Assembly (NCBI GenBank): GCA_965204705.1 | Contig: OZ242006.1 | Coordinates: 4,526,001 to 4,590,000, forward strand | From: Bin5 sp965204705 | GTDB taxonomy: Bacteria > Chloroflexota > Anaerolineae > Caldilineales > Caldilineaceae | Length of the DNA stretch: 64,000 nt | Direction of reading: 5' to 3' | In this document: one piece after another, positions 46,361-55,502 of the stretch | Numbering within the stretch: the first letter of the stretch is position 1 | Layout of the letters: the number at the start of each line of letters is the position of its first letter | The notes under the pieces: generated by a model | What the model saw: only the letters and a program-made list of their open reading frames with translations | The model's database searches: none | Told to the model about the DNA's origin: nothing | Position numbers and translations under genes: made by a program

Positions 46361-47341
46361 CTAGTAGTTTGCGACCAGGTCCATACCTTCATAGAGATAG
46401 GCGACCTGTTCTTCATAGCCATTGAACATCAGGGTCTCACGCCGGCCTCGTTCGCCGATGCGGCGCTCGGTGGCCTGTGACCAGCGCGGGTGATTGACTT
46501 GGGGGTTCACGTTGGCATAGAAGCCATACTCATGGCCGGCGGCGGCCATCCACAAGGAGGTTGGCTGCTCGGTGACGAGATCGATTTTGACGATCGACTT
46601 GACGCTCTTGAAGCCGTACTTCCAGGGGACGACGAGACGGATGGGCGCGCCATTCTGGGGCAGGAGATCCTTGCCGTAGAGGCCGGTGGCGAGAATCGCG
46701 AGCGGATTCATGGCTTCATCGATGCGCAGGCCCTCGACGTAGGGCCACTGGTACCAGCTGCTGCTCCTCTGGCCAGGCATTCCTTCCATGTCGAGAATCG
46801 TCTCCATGCGCACATACTGCGCATCCGACGTCGGCTCGACGGCTTCAAGCAGGTCGGAGAGCTGGAAACCCATCCATGGGATCACCATTGACCAGGCTTC
46901 GACGCAGCGCAGGCGGTAGATGCGTTCTTCGATGTCGAACATCTGCTTCAGGTCGTCGACATCGTAGGTACCGGGATTGTTGACGAGGCCACCTACTTCA
47001 ACCGTCCAGGGGGAGGTGGGGTAGCCTTCAGCCAGGCGGGCCACGGCCTGCTTATCGGTGGAGAACTCATAGTAGTTGTTGTAGTTGGTAATCTGCTCAA
47101 ATGTATTGAGCGGATCGCCGAGTTCGTCGGTGGTTCCGGAGTCAGTTGATACCGCCTCGGATTGGGCGCTCTCGGACTCTTCCCCGCTGGCCACCTCCTC
47201 CATTTCGGGCATCGAACATGCTGCGAGAGCTGCCGTTCCCAACGCCAGTCCTGCGCCCTTCATGAATTTCCGTCGATTGAGGAAAACCTCTTCAGGTGTT
47301 ATCTCTTGCCAAGGGATCTTGGGAATTTGTATGCGTGCCAT
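46361..47341 (-). CDS. msrP: MsrP periplasmic methionine sulfoxide reductase, molybdopterin
   Basis: A molybdopterin oxidoreductase of the YedY type, 326 residues. RRKFMKGAGLAL is a Tat-like signal and is followed by LAAC (C42), which could be a lipobox, so this version may be a Tat lipoprotein. The Mo ligand Cys is C146 in YRLRCVEAW. A low-complexity Glu/Ser linker follows the signal (about 46-75). Mature-domain motifs GAPIRLVVPWKYGFKS and NPQVNHPRWSQATER match the family. Confidence 0.93.
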   Translation of the reverse strand: MARIQIPKIPWQEITPEEVFLNRRKFMKGAGLALGTAALAACSMPEMEEVASGEESESAQSEAVSTDSGTTDELGDPLNTFEQITNYNNYYEFSTDKQAVARLAEGYPTSPWTVEVGGLVNNPGTYDVDDLKQMFDIEERIYRLRCVEAWSMVIPWMGFQLSDLLEAVEPTSDAQYVRMETILDMEGMPGQRSSSWYQWPYVEGLRIDEAMNPLAILATGLYGKDLLPQNGAPIRLVVPWKYGFKSVKSIVKIDLVTEQPTSLWMAAAGHEYGFYANVNPQVNHPRWSQATERRIGERGRRETLMFNGYEEQVAYLYEGMDLVANY

Positions 47342-47675
47342 CTTTCTCTTCCTTTCGCCTTGCGCTTACCGGTCAGGCTGGTTTCGGTCCTATGGAGATG
47401 CTTACATCATCCAGTATAGGCCTCATATATTATGTAACTATTGCCCCAAATCTTATCAGATCGTTATAGATAATTGAAATGCCTAGTATAGTCTCCTCCA
47501 GGCCCAGCGGCTCCAAGGATATTCCGGCGCCGAGTTGCGGTGAGGCTGAATTGGGGAGTACATTGATGGTCAAGAAAAGTTACGCCGGCTGTTCTTTTCT
47601 TGTGGGTCAGCGATTGCCGGGGAACGGGAATCGCTGCTACTTCAGAGAGTTCGGAACCCATCTAAACTGGTTACA
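47342..47675. other. msrP/DUF2231 divergent spacer
   Basis: This 334-bp spacer is AT-rich around 47400-47480, where the msrP promoter on the reverse strand is expected, although no clear consensus pair was found. The ORF at 47479-47679 has no recognisable similarity and is not called. Confidence 0.4.
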
Positions 47676-48152
47676 ATGAATCCTTCACTCGTACATGCGG
47701 CAGTCGTCCATTTCCCCATTGCGTTGCTGATCTGCGGTAGTCTCGCCCTGCTCGGTACACTTCATCGTTGGCCCCGAGCTGAACTGCGTATTATAGGCTG
47801 GGGGCTGCTCTTGCCAGGATGGTTTGGACTGCTGGCTGCCATTGTCAGCGGCATTGTATCGCAGGGGACGCTGCCGCCGGATGCGCCCTACCGTCCTCTT
47901 CTCAACTGGCATACGGGCAGTGGTCTGGTTTTGGCGGTTCTATACGGCGACCTGGTCTATCGAGGGTGGCTCAATTGGAGGCGAAGGGACAGGCGCGAGG
48001 GGGAAGAATGGGTTTGGTTGGGGGATTTACTTAACGACGGCGGAGGGAAGTGGCGTTTTACCCTGCAACTCCTGTTGGGAATCGGGCTGGTCGGTTTCAG
48101 TGGCTGGCTGGGCGGGCAGTTGGTCTATGAGTTCGGTGTGGGGGTACGCTGA
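47676..48152 (+). CDS. DUF2231 membrane protein
   Basis: The 158-residue protein starts MNPSLVHAAVVHFPIALLI, the conserved HPxxVHFPIAL-like motif of DUF2231, and has four hydrophobic segments. A polar insert (RRRDRREGEEWVW) lies between helices 3 and 4. The function of the family is unknown; in other genomes it occurs next to redox proteins, which fits the adjacent MsrPQ pair. It leads into the two-component genes by 77 bp. Confidence 0.85.
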   Translation: MNPSLVHAAVVHFPIALLICGSLALLGTLHRWPRAELRIIGWGLLLPGWFGLLAAIVSGIVSQGTLPPDAPYRPLLNWHTGSGLVLAVLYGDLVYRGWLNWRRRDRREGEEWVWLGDLLNDGGGKWRFTLQLLLGIGLVGFSGWLGGQLVYEFGVGVR

Positions 48153-48229
48153 CAGGCGGACAGCAGGGGGAAGGATTCCCTTATTCTGGGTATGTTTCTT
48201 TTCGGGTAGTTTGATCCACTGAATTATCT

Positions 48230-48949
48230 ATGGCGACCATTCTAGTAGTAGATGACGACCGGTTGATGCGGCGCAGCGTCTCGATCGGCTTGCAGGATGC
48301 CGGTTACAGCACGGAGACCGCCGGCAGTGGAGAGGAGGCGCTGGAAAAGGCCGACGAAGTGCAACCCGAGCTGGTGCTGCTGGACATTGGGCTGCCGGGC
48401 ATGGACGGTATGGAAACGCTGCGTGCACTGAGGCAGTCATTCGACGCTCCCATTATTTTTGTGACGGCACGCAGGCGGGAATTGGACGAAATCGTGGGCC
48501 TGGAGCTGGGCGCGGACGACTATGTGACGAAACCTTTTGATATGGACGTGTTGCTGGCCAGGGTGAGAGCCGTTTTGCGGCGGGCCGCGGCGAGCGACCC
48601 GCCCAGCGCCGAGTCCGGCATGCCGAATCTGGTCGTAGGGGATCTGGAGTTGGACCTTTCGGCACATCAGGTCACCATTGGGGGACGCAGTGTAGCGCTC
48701 ACGCCGAGGGAGTTCCAACTGCTGGCCTTTCTGGCGAGCCGGGCGGGCGACGTTGTCCCAATAGACGATATTTTGACAAATGTATGGGGACCGGATTGGA
48801 TCGGCGAAACGCAGACGGTGTATGTACACATTCGCTGGCTGCGCACGAAGATCGAGAGGGACGCGGCCCGGCCGCGCCGTCTTCACACGGTGAGGGGGGT
48901 GGGGTACCGATTGACCCCTGCAGGAAGGGACAGTTCGCATGTGGCGTAG
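48230..48949 (+). CDS. OmpR/PhoB-family response regulator
   Basis: The 239 residues contain a receiver domain (phospho-acceptor D52 in VLLDIGLPG, acidic pocket DDD 8-10, K101 in TKPFD) and a winged-helix DNA-binding domain (about 135-235: LTPREFQLLAFLASRAGDVV, YVHIRWLRTKIE). It overlaps the sensor kinase gene by 11 bp. The likely target is the htrA gene, whose upstream region has an 11-bp-period direct repeat. Confidence 0.93.
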   Translation: MATILVVDDDRLMRRSVSIGLQDAGYSTETAGSGEEALEKADEVQPELVLLDIGLPGMDGMETLRALRQSFDAPIIFVTARRRELDEIVGLELGADDYVTKPFDMDVLLARVRAVLRRAAASDPPSAESGMPNLVVGDLELDLSAHQVTIGGRSVALTPREFQLLAFLASRAGDVVPIDDILTNVWGPDWIGETQTVYVHIRWLRTKIERDAARPRRLHTVRGVGYRLTPAGRDSSHVA

Positions 48950-50375
48950 TTTACGCAGCCGGTTGACGTTCAGCCATCTTCTTCCTCTTCTGGTCATCGT
49001 CCCCTTGCTCAGCTTCCTGCTTTTTTATTTGATTGAGGCCCGCTTTGTACTGGATGAGGCGACCGCGGAACTGGCTGGGCAGGGAGAACTAATTTCGCGG
49101 CTTTATCAGGCTGAACTGGCGGCACAGGAGGATCCTGAGCAGGCCAGCTCGCTGTTCGCGCGGCTGCGCGTACGGATACCCACTCTGTTTTATCTGGTGG
49201 ACCAGAACGGGAATATTGTGGTCAGACCGGGCTTGGCGACGGCTTCGACAGAGGTGCCGATACGACCGCCGGATCCGGAGCTATTGCAAAAGGCTCTGGC
49301 CGGCGAGATCGCTCGGCAAGTGAGCATGGGAAACGCGGATGTGGCCGTTCCGGTGCGTAACGAGGACCAGGAGGTTGTCGGCGCGGTGCATCTGTCTCAG
49401 CAGCTGACGGACGTGACAAACCGCCTGGCAGTACTGCGGTGGACGGTGTGGGGGGCGGTGAGCGCAGGCCTGCTGGTGTCGGTGCTTCTCAGTTTCTTCC
49501 TCAGCCGATCACTGAACCGGCCTCTTGAGAGGTTGACAGCAGCCAGTCGCGCCGTAAATTTCGATGCTCCTCCAAGCCGTGTTGAGGAGGTAGGGCCGAC
49601 AGAGGTTCAAACCCTGGCGCGCACATTTAACGAGATGTCTGAGCGGCTATATGAACTGGAACAGGGTAGGCGGCGGCTGTTGAGCGCAGTGGTGCATGAG
49701 TTGGGCCGGCCGCTGGGGGCGATCAAGGCAGCTGCCCAGGTTCTGGGACAGAACGGCAAAGATGCGGAGCTGGTGATCGAACTCTCGTCGGGAATTGACG
49801 ACCAAATCGATCAGTTGCGCAGCCTGTTGGACGATCTGGCTTTGCTCGCACGGAATGATATTCGGGATCTGGCGCTTGAGATCGCGCCAACCGATGTTGG
49901 GGATCTGGTGTTGGAAGAGTGCAGGCGCTATGACCCGCGCATAGGGGAGAAAGAGATCGAACTCATCACGCAATTTCCCATGGATGCAACGCAGGCGGCT
50001 GTGGACCCGATGCGTTTGAGCCAAATTGTCGGCAACCTGTTGGACAACGCCATCAAATACACGCCGAACGGCGGGCAGATCCAGATTGTGGTGGGAACAG
50101 AGGGGGACCGGGTCTTACTGACAGTTGAGGATTCGGGGCCGGGCATCGATCCTGCCGAATTTGAGCGCATCTTTGACTTTCTCTATCGCTCTCCGCGGCA
50201 GGAGCGGGTACGGGAAGGGATGGGTATTGGTTTGGCGCTGTCCCGCCGGCTGGCGGAGGCACAGGGCGGCACTCTGACGGCCCATCATCGCGCTGCCGGC
50301 ACGGGCGCGAGATTTGTGCTCTCCCTTCCTGTGGAGGTAGGCCAAGCCTATGTGGCCACGGCCCCGATACAGTGA
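48939..50375 (+). CDS. Sensor histidine kinase
   Basis: The 478-residue membrane kinase has TM1 at about 12-32, an extracytoplasmic region of about 135 residues, TM2 at about 168-190, HAMP (about 190-242), the H-box with H253 (VVHELGRPLG), the N-box LLDNAIKYTPNGG, and G-boxes VEDSGPGIDP and GMGIGLALSRRLAEAQGG. HELGRP replaces the more common HELRTP. It starts 11 bp inside the response regulator gene, a strong sign of coupling. Confidence 0.93.
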   Translation: MWRSLRSRLTFSHLLPLLVIVPLLSFLLFYLIEARFVLDEATAELAGQGELISRLYQAELAAQEDPEQASSLFARLRVRIPTLFYLVDQNGNIVVRPGLATASTEVPIRPPDPELLQKALAGEIARQVSMGNADVAVPVRNEDQEVVGAVHLSQQLTDVTNRLAVLRWTVWGAVSAGLLVSVLLSFFLSRSLNRPLERLTAASRAVNFDAPPSRVEEVGPTEVQTLARTFNEMSERLYELEQGRRRLLSAVVHELGRPLGAIKAAAQVLGQNGKDAELVIELSSGIDDQIDQLRSLLDDLALLARNDIRDLALEIAPTDVGDLVLEECRRYDPRIGEKEIELITQFPMDATQAAVDPMRLSQIVGNLLDNAIKYTPNGGQIQIVVGTEGDRVLLTVEDSGPGIDPAEFERIFDFLYRSPRQERVREGMGIGLALSRRLAEAQGGTLTAHHRAAGTGARFVLSLPVEVGQAYVATAPIQ

Positions 50376-50402
50376 GTACCAAAACTGGTCACAGGAATTA
50401 AG

Positions 50403-50419
50403 GTTGCCTTAAAGTTGCC
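50403..50419 (+). promoter_or_regulatory. Direct repeat, likely response-regulator site in front of htrA
   Basis: GTTGCC at 50403-50408 is repeated at 50414-50419, an exact 11-bp period, within AAGGTTGCCTT AAAGTTGCCAT. Tandem half-sites one helical turn apart are the typical target of OmpR/PhoB-family dimers. A possible -10 (TATGCT, 50457-50462) lies about 38 bp downstream. Confidence 0.55.
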
Positions 50420-50482
50420 ATAGGATTCCGATAAGGACTGCCGGCGGGCGGACTGTTATGCTAGATGGGCGAGGAAGTAGCA

Positions 50483-50515
50483 ATGCAGAACATCTTCTCT
50501 GATTTCTCGGAGTAG
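50483..50515 (+). CDS. Possible 10-codon leader peptide before htrA
   Basis: ATG at 50483, preceded by GAGGAAG, opens MQNIFSDFSE and stops with TAG. Its binding site is better than that of htrA itself. It may be chance; no attenuator hairpin was seen. Confidence 0.25.
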   Translation: MQNIFSDFSE

Positions 50516-50543
50516 ATGTCTTTGGGATAAAGGAAGAATTCAA

Positions 50544-51944
50544 GTGCAACCGAAAACCGTGAGTCTACGAACGTTTGTCATAGTGGTTGGCATCCTGACG
50601 GTGGCGTTCGTAATTGGATTGGCCGGCATCGGCAGGATAGAGATCGCCCCTGCGACGGTTGATGCCACGACGCCACCGTACCGACCGCAAGAGTTCACAT
50701 ACATTACGCAGGAAGATGGACCTGATCATCCCGACCAGGCGCTGCTGGCCGGCATATATGAGGAGGCAACCGAATCAGTCGTCAGCATTCAGGTGCGGAG
50801 GTCCGGGTCGCGTTCGGAGGAACCAAACCAAAGAATGTGGGGACAGGGTAGCGGCTGGGTCTGGGATGAAGAGGGACATATCGTCACCAACAGCCACGTC
50901 GTTGAAGACGCGGCCGATATATTCGTCAGCTTCAGCAATGGACGGTGGGCAGAGGCCGAACTGGTCGCACACGATTCGCAGTCAGATTTGGCCGTGCTGC
51001 GGATTGAGGCGCCTGAAGGCATGGTTATGCGCCCCCTGGAACGAGCGCCGGCGCTGCCCAAGGTCGGCCACTACACGATCGCTCTGGGTAGTCCGTTCGG
51101 CCTTGAGAATTCGATGACTTTGGGCATCGTTAGCGCACTGGGGCGCAGCTTGCCGGTAGGGAGTCCGGGTCTGGCGGGTCGTTATTCGCTGCCCGAGGTG
51201 ATTCAGACTGACGCCGCCATCAATCCCGGCAATTCGGGAGGACCGCTGCTGGACCTGAGCGGCAGGGTGGTTGGTATCAACTTCGCGATTCGTACGGAGG
51301 AGCGCTCCCGCTTCGATACCGGAGTCAATTCGGGTGTTGGGTTCGCGATTCCGATCATGGTTGCGGAGCGGGTCATACCGGCGCTGATGGAAGAAGGAGA
51401 GTATGCCTATCCGTTTCTCGGCATTGCGGGCAGGACGATTTCGGCGCCGGTCGCCAGGGCGATGAACCTGGATTCAGACGTACTCGGCGTCCAGGTGAAC
51501 CAAGTGATGCGCGATGGGCCCTCGGGTGATGCAGGCATGCGAAACGGCGACATTATCGTCAGCATCGACGGGTTGGAGGTGCGCAGTTTCGAGGACGTAA
51601 TCAGCTACCTGGTCATGCAGAAGTCGCCCGGTGAGATGGTGGAGATCGGGGTACTTCGGCGAGGCAGGAGCCGCACCATAGAGGTGGAACTGGGCACGCG
51701 GCCCGCCGCGGAGAGCAGTGACTCTACTATCCAGGTGATAGACAGTGCGGAGGCGATCGAGATCGCGACAGATGAAGTGTCGGATGAAATTGGTCGCCTG
51801 GAGAGGAGCTCTGCCCGCAGCGCAGTCCGGGGTAGGTTGAGGGTTTGGGTCGTGACGCTTGTAGGTGAAGAGAAGACGGCGACAGTTTTGGTAGACGCGT
51901 TGAGCGGCGAAGTACTTAGCCAGGAAGTGGAGAGCGGCAATTGA
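50544..51944 (+). CDS. HtrA/DegQ-type serine protease with PDZ domain
   Basis: The membrane-anchored stress protease (TM about residues 10-30) has the catalytic triad H118 (TNSHVVE), D148 (SQSDLAVL) and S231 (NPGNSGGPL). A single PDZ domain (about 305-400) has DAGMRNGDIIVSIDG. The last ~65 residues after the PDZ domain (EEKTATVLVDALSGEVLSQE) look like a small PepSY-type domain. It starts with GTG at 50544. It follows the two-component system by 168 bp and is its probable target, as with envelope-stress regulons elsewhere. Confidence 0.92.
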   Translation: MQPKTVSLRTFVIVVGILTVAFVIGLAGIGRIEIAPATVDATTPPYRPQEFTYITQEDGPDHPDQALLAGIYEEATESVVSIQVRRSGSRSEEPNQRMWGQGSGWVWDEEGHIVTNSHVVEDAADIFVSFSNGRWAEAELVAHDSQSDLAVLRIEAPEGMVMRPLERAPALPKVGHYTIALGSPFGLENSMTLGIVSALGRSLPVGSPGLAGRYSLPEVIQTDAAINPGNSGGPLLDLSGRVVGINFAIRTEERSRFDTGVNSGVGFAIPIMVAERVIPALMEEGEYAYPFLGIAGRTISAPVARAMNLDSDVLGVQVNQVMRDGPSGDAGMRNGDIIVSIDGLEVRSFEDVISYLVMQKSPGEMVEIGVLRRGRSRTIEVELGTRPAAESSDSTIQVIDSAEAIEIATDEVSDEIGRLERSSARSAVRGRLRVWVVTLVGEEKTATVLVDALSGEVLSQEVESGN

Positions 51945-51958
51945 GTAGTGGGGTTGAG

Positions 51959-52066
51959 CGCGCCCCTGCTTAGCCAGGGGCGCGTGCCGCCATCTCTTTC
52001 AGTTGACATATACTTCCTCCAATATATGTAGTCCTGGAGCCGGGTCAATGACGCCCGGCTCCTTGC
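51959..52066 (+). terminator. Two GC-rich hairpins after htrA
   Basis: CGCGCCCCTG (51959-51968) pairs with CAGGGGCGCG (51975-51984), and GGAGCCGGG (52036-52044) pairs with CCCGGCTCC (52054-52062) followed by TTGCTATAT. Neither has a long T-run; together they probably end htrA transcription. Confidence 0.5.
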
Positions 52067-52221
52067 TATATTGGGAAGGGCTTTTCGGTATTCGGGCAGG
52101 AGTTCATTTGTCTGAACTGTCATGTATGTGGTTATTTGAACGGGTCGATTGGTGAGGCCGATGTGTATTTCGGCGGTCGGTAGTCGTATAAGACGGGATT
52201 CAGAGTACGAAAGGATGAGCA

Positions 52222-52872
52222 ATGACAGAGGTCGTTGGCGCGATTCATCAGTTCCACGAGGCAGAATACGCCGAGGATTGGGCGCGACGGTTTGAGCCGA
52301 CGCCGGAGCGGCTGGATCTTTTCGAAACAGTTCTTCAGCAGCTACAGAGCTCAGTCCCCGCCGATGGTCATATTGTCGAACTGGGAATCGGGCCAGCCTA
52401 TCTGGCGGAATACCTGCTCCAGCGCATGCCGCACATCTCTTATGAAGGGGTCGACTTTTCGCAGCCGATGCTTACGCAGGCGGCTGACCGTTTGGTGCGG
52501 TTTGGCGGGCGCGTTCGGTTTCAGCAGGCTGACCTGCTGGGCGACAGTTGGGGCGGCAACCTGGCGCGGCCGGCGGCGGCGATCGTGTCTACGTGGGCGT
52601 TGCACGATCTGGGGGGCCAGGCGCAGACATTGCATGTATATCGGGCGTGCGCGGCTGTACTAACGGAGGGCGGGATTCTGCTTAACGGAGACTTTGTCAA
52701 GCCGGACGGCACGCGCCTTCCGTTCGAGCCGGGCCGGTTTCGCATCAGCCGTCATTTGGAACTGCTGCAGGAGGCGGGCTTTTCCGACTGGCGCAATCTC
52801 CATCTGTGGGAAGAGGAGATCGAGGCGCCGACGGCGTCACAGAACTATGCTTGCTTGCTGGGAATTGTCTGA
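52222..52872 (+). CDS. SAM-dependent methyltransferase (class I)
   Basis: The 216-residue protein has motif I VELGIGPAYLAEYLL, motif II EGVDFSQPML, and downstream FQQADLL and IVSTWALHDLGG, in the usual Rossmann order. The late segments QEAGFSDWRNLHLW match type-11/12 methyltransferases. The substrate cannot be inferred. It is a lone gene; the 145-bp spacer that follows holds nothing recognisable. Confidence 0.85.
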   Translation: MTEVVGAIHQFHEAEYAEDWARRFEPTPERLDLFETVLQQLQSSVPADGHIVELGIGPAYLAEYLLQRMPHISYEGVDFSQPMLTQAADRLVRFGGRVRFQQADLLGDSWGGNLARPAAAIVSTWALHDLGGQAQTLHVYRACAAVLTEGGILLNGDFVKPDGTRLPFEPGRFRISRHLELLQEAGFSDWRNLHLWEEEIEAPTASQNYACLLGIV

Positions 52873-53017
52873 GCGAAGGGGTGTGACGTGTTGCGAGAAT
52901 GTGGGACGAAGAATCTTTTATCCAGACATTCAGGAAATCACAAATAGGATATCTGTCACCGAATCCCCCATCATCGCCGGGCGGCGGTCGCGGTAATTAT
53001 TACGGGGAGGATGAGCC

Positions 53018-53494
53018 ATGGCTGAGGCACCTTTTGAAGTTGACAAGGCCCACCGCTGGTTTGGCATCGATCTGAACAACAGCACGATGGACGCTCTGGA
53101 TGCAGGGCTGGTAACGCCGACATCGTGTGAGCCGTACATTCATGCGGTCCACGCGAGCTGCTATCACTGGATGCAGGTGGGCACTGTTGCCAACCATGCG
53201 CGGGGCGAGTTTGCGGTTGCGAGCGTGTATGCGGCGGCAGGGCTGGGCGAGGCTGCGCTGCGGCATGCCCGCCGCTGCCTGGACCTGATTGAAGCCAACC
53301 CCGATGCGACGGAAGATTGGGATACGGCCTTTGGTTATGACGCTTTGGCGAGGGCGTACGCGGCTGGCGGGGATATGGCGGCGGCGCGCGAAGCCAGAGA
53401 GCAGGCGCAGGCTGCGGGTGAGGCAATTGCCGATGAAGAAGACAGAAATATATTTTTGAGTTGGTTCGAAGGCGGCAACTGGCACGGCCTCTAA
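53018..53494 (+). CDS. TPR-like small protein of unknown function
   Basis: The 158 residues are mostly amphipathic helices, with AVASVYAAAGLGEAALRHA and ALARAYAAGGDMAAAREA forming two tetratricopeptide-like pairs. An N-terminal block HAVHASCYHWMQVGTVANHA has conserved-looking His/Cys. It may mediate protein binding; I do not know its role. GGGGAGG precedes the ATG. It converges on the sulfatase gene. Confidence 0.75.
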   Translation: MAEAPFEVDKAHRWFGIDLNNSTMDALDAGLVTPTSCEPYIHAVHASCYHWMQVGTVANHARGEFAVASVYAAAGLGEAALRHARRCLDLIEANPDATEDWDTAFGYDALARAYAAGGDMAAAREAREQAQAAGEAIADEEDRNIFLSWFEGGNWHGL

Positions 53495-53587
53495 GAGAAC
53501 TGGGGCTGATGCCGTCTGACACCAGGAGCGCTCATTTCCAGGAGCGGGAGGCGTGCAGTTTCTTCTTGCTCCTCTTTACATCTCCGT

Positions 53588-55012
53588 TTAGTCCTCTTGC
53601 CACTTCGCATACACCTGCAGCCCACGTCGCTCGCGGCGGCCGTCGCGCCAGGCCTCGTTGCGGTTGTGGGTGCGCTGATACTTTATGCGCAGTCCGGTGC
53701 TGGCAGAATCCTCATGGCAGCTGTACCACTCTTCCAGACTCTGTTCCAGTCCGTTCTGCACGGCGGCGAATTCGTCCCAGCCGGCCCGATTAAGCTGTTC
53801 GCCGGGGTCTGCGTTCAGTTCGAAGAGGTCGTGGGGGCCGTCGGGATAGCGTTTGACGAATTTGTGCTCGCGCGTGCGTATCATGCGCAGGTCGCCGTAC
53901 TCGCCGTAGCGGGTATCGTCCCAGGCGGTGCGGCCGCTGCCGTCGAGCAGATGGGTGTAGCTGGCGCCGGCATAGTTGCGGCTCTCGTCGAGTGCGATTC
54001 CAGCCCAGTCACAGAGGGTGCTGAAGGTGTCGTAGTGATCGACGCAGCGCTGGCTGACCTGGCCGGGTTGCACTCGGCCCGGGGCGCGGACCATCAGCGG
54101 GACGCGGGTGGAGATCTCGTACATGTTGAGTGGACGTGTGCTGTTGCCCTTGCCCCAGAAGCCGTTTTGGCCTACTGAGCAGCCATGGTCGGAAGTGTAG
54201 ATGATGATGGTGTTGTCGAGGCTGCCGTCCTGTTCCAGCCGGTCCAACAGGCGGCCTACTTCGCGGTCGATTTCGGCTACGGCGGTGTAGTAGCCGACGT
54301 AGCGGGTGCGAATCTGCTGGGCGGTGGGTTGGAAGCCGCCGGCCAGGCCCTCGTTGCGCTGCCAGGGATGGGGGTGGTAGGGGGGTATGTCAGTGAAGGC
54401 GGCGTCTTCGAAGCGGGCGGTCAGTTCGGGGTCATGGGTTTCGGCCTCGTAGGGTGAATGGGTGGCGATGTAACCTACCTTGAGGAAGAAGGGTTGGTCC
54501 GAGGGCGCGTTGTCGAGGAATTGGAGGGCGTGATCGGTGATGAGCGTACTCTTGTTTCCGGTCAGCTCGATGGGCTGGCCGTTGAGGTGGTAGGTATAGG
54601 CGCCGTTGTGAGCGCCCTGCCAGCGGGGGAGACCGAAGGCCCAGTCGAAGCCGGGGGGCGTGCGGTGCGAACGGCCCATGTGCCATTTGCCTGAGAGCCC
54701 GCAGTGGTAGCCGGCTTCGGAGAGGAGCTGGGGTAGTGTCTCTTCGCCCGTCAGCCAGTCATGGTCGCCGATGACCGGTTCGGCTTCCTGCAGCCAGTCG
54801 TGGATGCCGACTTGCGAGGGGGTGCGGCCGGTCATGAGGCAGGCTCGCGCCGGTGAGCAGACGGGGCAGGGGGTGAAGGCGTCGGCGAAGCGGGCCCCCT
54901 CGGTTGCGAGGCGGTCCAGATTGGGCGTTTGCAGTTCGCTGTTGCCGTAGCATCCATTGGCCCACTGGCCGTGGTCGTCGGTCAGGAAGAGAAGGATATT
55001 GGGGCGGGCCAT
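53588..55012 (-). CDS. Type I sulfatase
   Basis: A formylglycine-dependent sulfatase/arylsulfatase-like enzyme of 474 residues. The CSPAR signature (CPVCSPARACLMTGR) supplies the Cys converted to formylglycine. Metal ligands are in LTDDHGQW and YTSDHG, and GKWHMG is the conserved Lys/His segment. No signal peptide is evident, so it is probably cytosolic. The start at 55012 (MARPNILLFLTDDHG) is chosen because the longer frame overlaps the next gene antisense-like and is not conserved. The substrate is unknown. Confidence 0.92.
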   Translation of the reverse strand: MARPNILLFLTDDHGQWANGCYGNSELQTPNLDRLATEGARFADAFTPCPVCSPARACLMTGRTPSQVGIHDWLQEAEPVIGDHDWLTGEETLPQLLSEAGYHCGLSGKWHMGRSHRTPPGFDWAFGLPRWQGAHNGAYTYHLNGQPIELTGNKSTLITDHALQFLDNAPSDQPFFLKVGYIATHSPYEAETHDPELTARFEDAAFTDIPPYHPHPWQRNEGLAGGFQPTAQQIRTRYVGYYTAVAEIDREVGRLLDRLEQDGSLDNTIIIYTSDHGCSVGQNGFWGKGNSTRPLNMYEISTRVPLMVRAPGRVQPGQVSQRCVDHYDTFSTLCDWAGIALDESRNYAGASYTHLLDGSGRTAWDDTRYGEYGDLRMIRTREHKFVKRYPDGPHDLFELNADPGEQLNRAGWDEFAAVQNGLEQSLEEWYSCHEDSASTGLRIKYQRTHNRNEAWRDGRRERRGLQVYAKWQED

Positions 55013-55130
55013 TTGGATGTTCCTGTTTAGTGTGAGTGACGTTTTGAGGTCTCGAAGGTGGAGTTCGCGCAACCGAGGCTTCGTTATCAGCTTAGTCGGG
55101 CGGATGGTGAAGCGGATGGCAATTTCCTGG

Positions 55131-55391
55131 TTAAGCAGCAGGCCGACCTTCCAGCAGCAGATGGTCGAACGCTTTGAGGGAGAATTCGAGGTACGAAGCG
55201 ACCTGCCAACTTTCAACCGTTGGGAAAGAGTCCAGGAATTCTTCAATGGAAGAACCGTTTACCAGATAAGCCACCAATATCTCAACGGGGACCCGCGTGC
55301 CGGAGAACACTAAATCGCCGCTGTGGACTTCGGGATCCCGGGAAACTACCTGTGTCAGCTCAACCTTGTTTCGCTCCATCGAAGCCACCAT
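55131..55391 (-). CDS. DUF433 family protein, antitoxin-like
   Basis: The 86-residue product contains SRDPEVHSGDLVFSGTRVPV and SSIEEFLDSFPTVESWQV, the DUF433 signature. DUF433 proteins often precede a DUF5615 (PIN-like) toxin. Here the 118 bp before the sulfatase start do not encode one, so it is either an orphan or a remnant of such a pair. Confidence 0.8.
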   Translation of the reverse strand: MVASMERNKVELTQVVSRDPEVHSGDLVFSGTRVPVEILVAYLVNGSSIEEFLDSFPTVESWQVASYLEFSLKAFDHLLLEGRPAA

Positions 55392-55502
55392 TGAACCTCC
55401 TCTCGAATAGCCCTTCCTCAGACCGTACAGATTACACGTTCTGTCGTATTAGCCAGTAACCAGTGACTGCCAGCGGCGCATCGTTTTTTTCGTCCGCAGG
55501 GC

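Noticed and set aside
47479..47679. 66-residue ORF between msrP and DUF2231
   Set aside because: No similarity, and a composition unlike the coding regions.
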